16,661 bases of DNA from an uncultured Eubacteriales bacterium (GTDB lineage: Bacteria > Bacillota > Clostridia > Oscillospirales > Oscillospiraceae): NCBI GenBank assembly GCA_900548615.1, contig URKW01000047.1, forward strand, positions 1 through 16,661, given 5' to 3'. Shown here in pieces: positions 15,474 to 16,661 of this stretch. Position 1 is the first letter of the stretch. Every line of letters starts with the position of its first letter. The translations under genes and the position numbers were made by a program. The notes below the pieces were generated by a model. The model saw only the letters and a list, made by a program, of their open reading frames with translations. It made no database searches and was not told where the DNA came from.

Positions 15474-15908
15474 TTACAGAAAGCCCCGGATGTCCACCGC
15501 AAGGCGTTCCTCCAGCGCGATCAGCCGCTTGGTGATATTCTTGGACGTCTCGTCCGCCGCCTTGTACTGGTTCAGATACTGGCTCAGGGACTTAACGCCC
15601 ATATTGCAGCCATCCGTAATGAGATCGGCGATGGTCTGGTCAGAGTCGTCCATTCCCAGCTTCATGCCGGTTTTCATGTGGGACATGCCCTGCGCGATGG
15701 GGTTGGGGTTCTTCCCCTCGTCGCCGTACTTGTCCAGCAGCGCCTGGATCTCCGCTTTCAGCTTGGCGTGCTCCGCCGCACAGTCCGTCAGGCTGCGGCG
15801 GAAGCGCTTGTCCGCCACACGATCCACCACGTCCTCAATGGCAGATACGCCCATTTTGATGCCCGCGTCACACTCCCGCAGCAGACGAATGGTATCGGGT
15901 TCCACCAT
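15474..15908 (-). CDS. Small helical-bundle protein, ferritin-like, unknown function
   Basis: A 144-residue, almost wholly helical, soluble protein without signal peptide. Two halves look alike: about residues 15-60 (GIKMGVSAIEDVV and following) and about 98-143 (GCNMGVKSLSQYL and following), each a helical hairpin starting with MGV. This suggests a four-helix bundle of ferritin-like or DUF2383-like type. The paired ExxH metal motifs of true ferritins are not evident. The ATG at 15908 has AAAGGAGGG about 7 bases upstream, inside the loop of a small hairpin. It lies downstream of the lipoprotein gene on the same strand, 97 bases apart, and could be co-transcribed. Function unknown. Confidence 0.8.
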   Translation of the reverse strand: MVEPDTIRLLRECDAGIKMGVSAIEDVVDRVADKRFRRSLTDCAAEHAKLKAEIQALLDKYGDEGKNPNPIAQGMSHMKTGMKLGMDDSDQTIADLITDGCNMGVKSLSQYLNQYKAADETSKNITKRLIALEERLAVDIRGFL

Positions 15909-15937
15909 CGGTCATCCCTCCTTTGTTCAGATGACCG
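15909..15937 (-). promoter_or_regulatory. Hairpin presenting the ribosome site in its loop
   Basis: GATGACCG, directly before the ATG, pairs with CGGTCATC 13 bases upstream (8-base-pair perfect stem, 15909-15916 with 15930-15937). The ribosome site lies in the loop. It may tune translation of the helical-bundle protein. Confidence 0.4.
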
Positions 15938-16005
15938 TAGTGTGCCCCGCGCTGCGTCGTTTTACACGCACCTCTGCGCCGCGAAAACGAAAGTTGCCGC
16001 GTCTC

Positions 16006-16419
16006 TTACCTGTCATAGACCTTGTTCCAGTCCTTCTGCTCCTGCCAGCCGATATCGGCCGCGTCCACACCCTGTTCCGCGCAGGCTGCGGCAAGCTCCG
16101 TCTCCGTATAGGGGCCGCTGACGGTGCCGGAATCCAGCGCCACCATATAGTAGGCCATGTCGCCCTTGTCCTTCTCCTCACGCTGCTGCACATAGATGGT
16201 ATTCTCGTCCCATGCCACGGCGTACACATAGCCCTCCACCACCGGCTCGGCAGTCAGGCCGTCCGCATCCACGCGAACCAGCGGGATCTCCCGGCTGTTG
16301 ATCCGCCACACGGCGTAGTCCCCCGGCAGCTCCTCATATTTCCAGTCTCCCGCCCCGGCGCAGGCCGTCAGCGCCAGCACCAACGCCAGCAGACACACGA
16401 TACCCGTCAGTTTTTTCAT
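16006..16419 (-). CDS. Small predicted lipoprotein, unknown function
   Basis: A 137-residue protein with a lipoprotein signal: KK start, hydrophobic segment (residues 4-17) and lipobox LTAC with the lipidated cysteine C20. The mature part (about 117 residues) is acidic, with beta-strand-like stretches such as EGYVYAVAWDENTIYVQQRE, and should sit on the outer face of the cell membrane. I recognise no family. The ATG at 16419 has GGGAGAGGTG upstream and a good promoter directly before it. No terminator is obvious between it and the next minus-strand gene. Confidence 0.8.
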   Translation of the reverse strand: MKKLTGIVCLLALVLALTACAGAGDWKYEELPGDYAVWRINSREIPLVRVDADGLTAEPVVEGYVYAVAWDENTIYVQQREEKDKGDMAYYMVALDSGTVSGPYTETELAAACAEQGVDAADIGWQEQKDWNKVYDR

Positions 16420-16438
16420 GATGCATCACCTCTCCCTT

Positions 16439-16468
16439 ATTATAACACACGGCAGCACTGATTGCCAA
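16439..16468 (-). promoter_or_regulatory. Promoter of the lipoprotein gene
   Basis: On the minus strand TTGGCA (16463-16468), an 18-base spacer and TATAAT (16439-16444), with an extended TGT before the -10. The transcript start would fall near 16432, leaving a very short leader that begins within the purine-rich ribosome site. Confidence 0.75.
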
Positions 16469-16484
16469 GGGCAAACAGCGGTGC

Positions 16485-16519
16485 AAAAAACGCTCTGCGG
16501 GATTACCCGCAGAGCGTTT
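16485..16519 (-). terminator. Orphan minus-strand terminator
   Basis: AAACGCTCTGCGGG (16488-16501) pairs perfectly with 16506-16519 around ATTA, giving a 14-base-pair stem. Read on the minus strand it is followed by a run of six T, so it stops transcripts coming from the right. No minus-strand gene is seen between it and the window edge. Confidence 0.8.
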
Positions 16520-16540
16520 CAGTCTGTCAAAAAACTATGC

Positions 16541-16583
16541 AAACACCCCTGTTTCTGCTATAATAGAAGAAACGGGGGTGTTT
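16541..16583 (+). promoter_or_regulatory. Inverted repeat with internal promoter before transposase gene
   Basis: 16541-16556 (AAACACCCCTGTTTCT) pairs with 16568-16583 with one G-U pair. The 11-base loop holds TATAAT (16559-16564), preceded by TGC as an extended -10. The right arm contains the GGGGGTG ribosome site. Transcripts starting at the internal promoter (near 16571) lack the left arm and leave the ribosome site free; transcripts entering from outside would fold and hide it. Confidence 0.6.
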
Positions 16584-16585
16584 AC

Positions 16586-16661
16586 ATGGAAGGTTGGAGA
16601 AAAGATGCACGGCGGGAGCCAATCATCGTAGATTTGGAGGCGCTGGTGCCAAAGGAGCATC
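16586..16661 (+). CDS. Start of a transposase gene, IS1182-like (cut by window edge)
   Basis: Only the first 25 residues are present. The segment PIIVDLEALVPKEH resembles the N-terminal stretch of IS1182-type transposases, which typically has an acidic patch followed by LVPxxH and then a leucine-rich helix. GGGGGTG lies 7-8 bases before the ATG. The promoter-in-hairpin arrangement just upstream also fits an insertion sequence. Family assignment from so short a fragment is tentative; the rest of the gene and the element's other end lie beyond the window. Confidence 0.55.
   Translation, partial: MEGWRKDARREPIIVDLEALVPKEH

Overview
The window looks like a chromosomal segment of an anaerobic, GC-rich gut Firmicute, most likely a clostridial bacterium of the Oscillospirales. 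Evidence is the near-universal AGGAGG ribosome sites 7-10 bases before the starts, sigma-A promoters in AT-rich gaps between GC-rich genes, a YtrA-type GntR/ABC operon, and close matches to clostridial and E. coli anaerobic purine enzymes. The taxonomic guess is inference. Nearly everything is coding. No gap exceeds 300 bases, and the two longest (3752-3985 and 13442-13662) are divergent promoter regions.

Region 1 (1-8300) is a molybdenum-hydroxylase (purine oxidation) locus. On the minus strand xdhA-xdhB-xdhC (3751 down to 43) encode a three-subunit xanthine dehydrogenase in the same order as E. coli. Divergent from it is a MocA/YgfJ molybdopterin cytidylyltransferase (3986-4549). Convergent with that is a second, single-chain Fe-S/Mo hydroxylase (7191 down to 4600), which resembles the selenium-dependent xanthine dehydrogenase family and has no FAD domain of its own. 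Just upstream lies a LysR regulator (8208 down to 7318), divergent from an EamA/DMT permease (8380-9267). The two share overlapping promoters, a candidate LysR box and a strong leader hairpin.

Region 2 (9273-13528) is a tightly packed five-gene minus-strand operon: a YtrA-type GntR repressor starting at TTG, two small membrane proteins, an ABC ATPase, and an exported 560-residue protein I do not recognise. The promoter carries three copies of a 6-base half-site and the operon ends at a bidirectional terminator.

Region 3 (13580-16661) holds a Na/Pi-cotransporter-PhoU fusion on the plus strand. It converges on a small helical-bundle protein with an apparent internal duplication, whose ribosome site sits in a hairpin loop. 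A small lipoprotein follows. At the right edge an orphan minus-strand terminator is followed by the start of a transposase gene resembling IS1182-type elements; its promoter lies in the loop of an inverted repeat whose right arm covers the ribosome site.

The most interesting items are the paired purine hydroxylases around one cofactor-maturation gene, the GntR/ABC/exported-protein operon, the DMT leader hairpin, and the transposase leader hairpin. No rRNA, tRNA or CRISPR array was seen.
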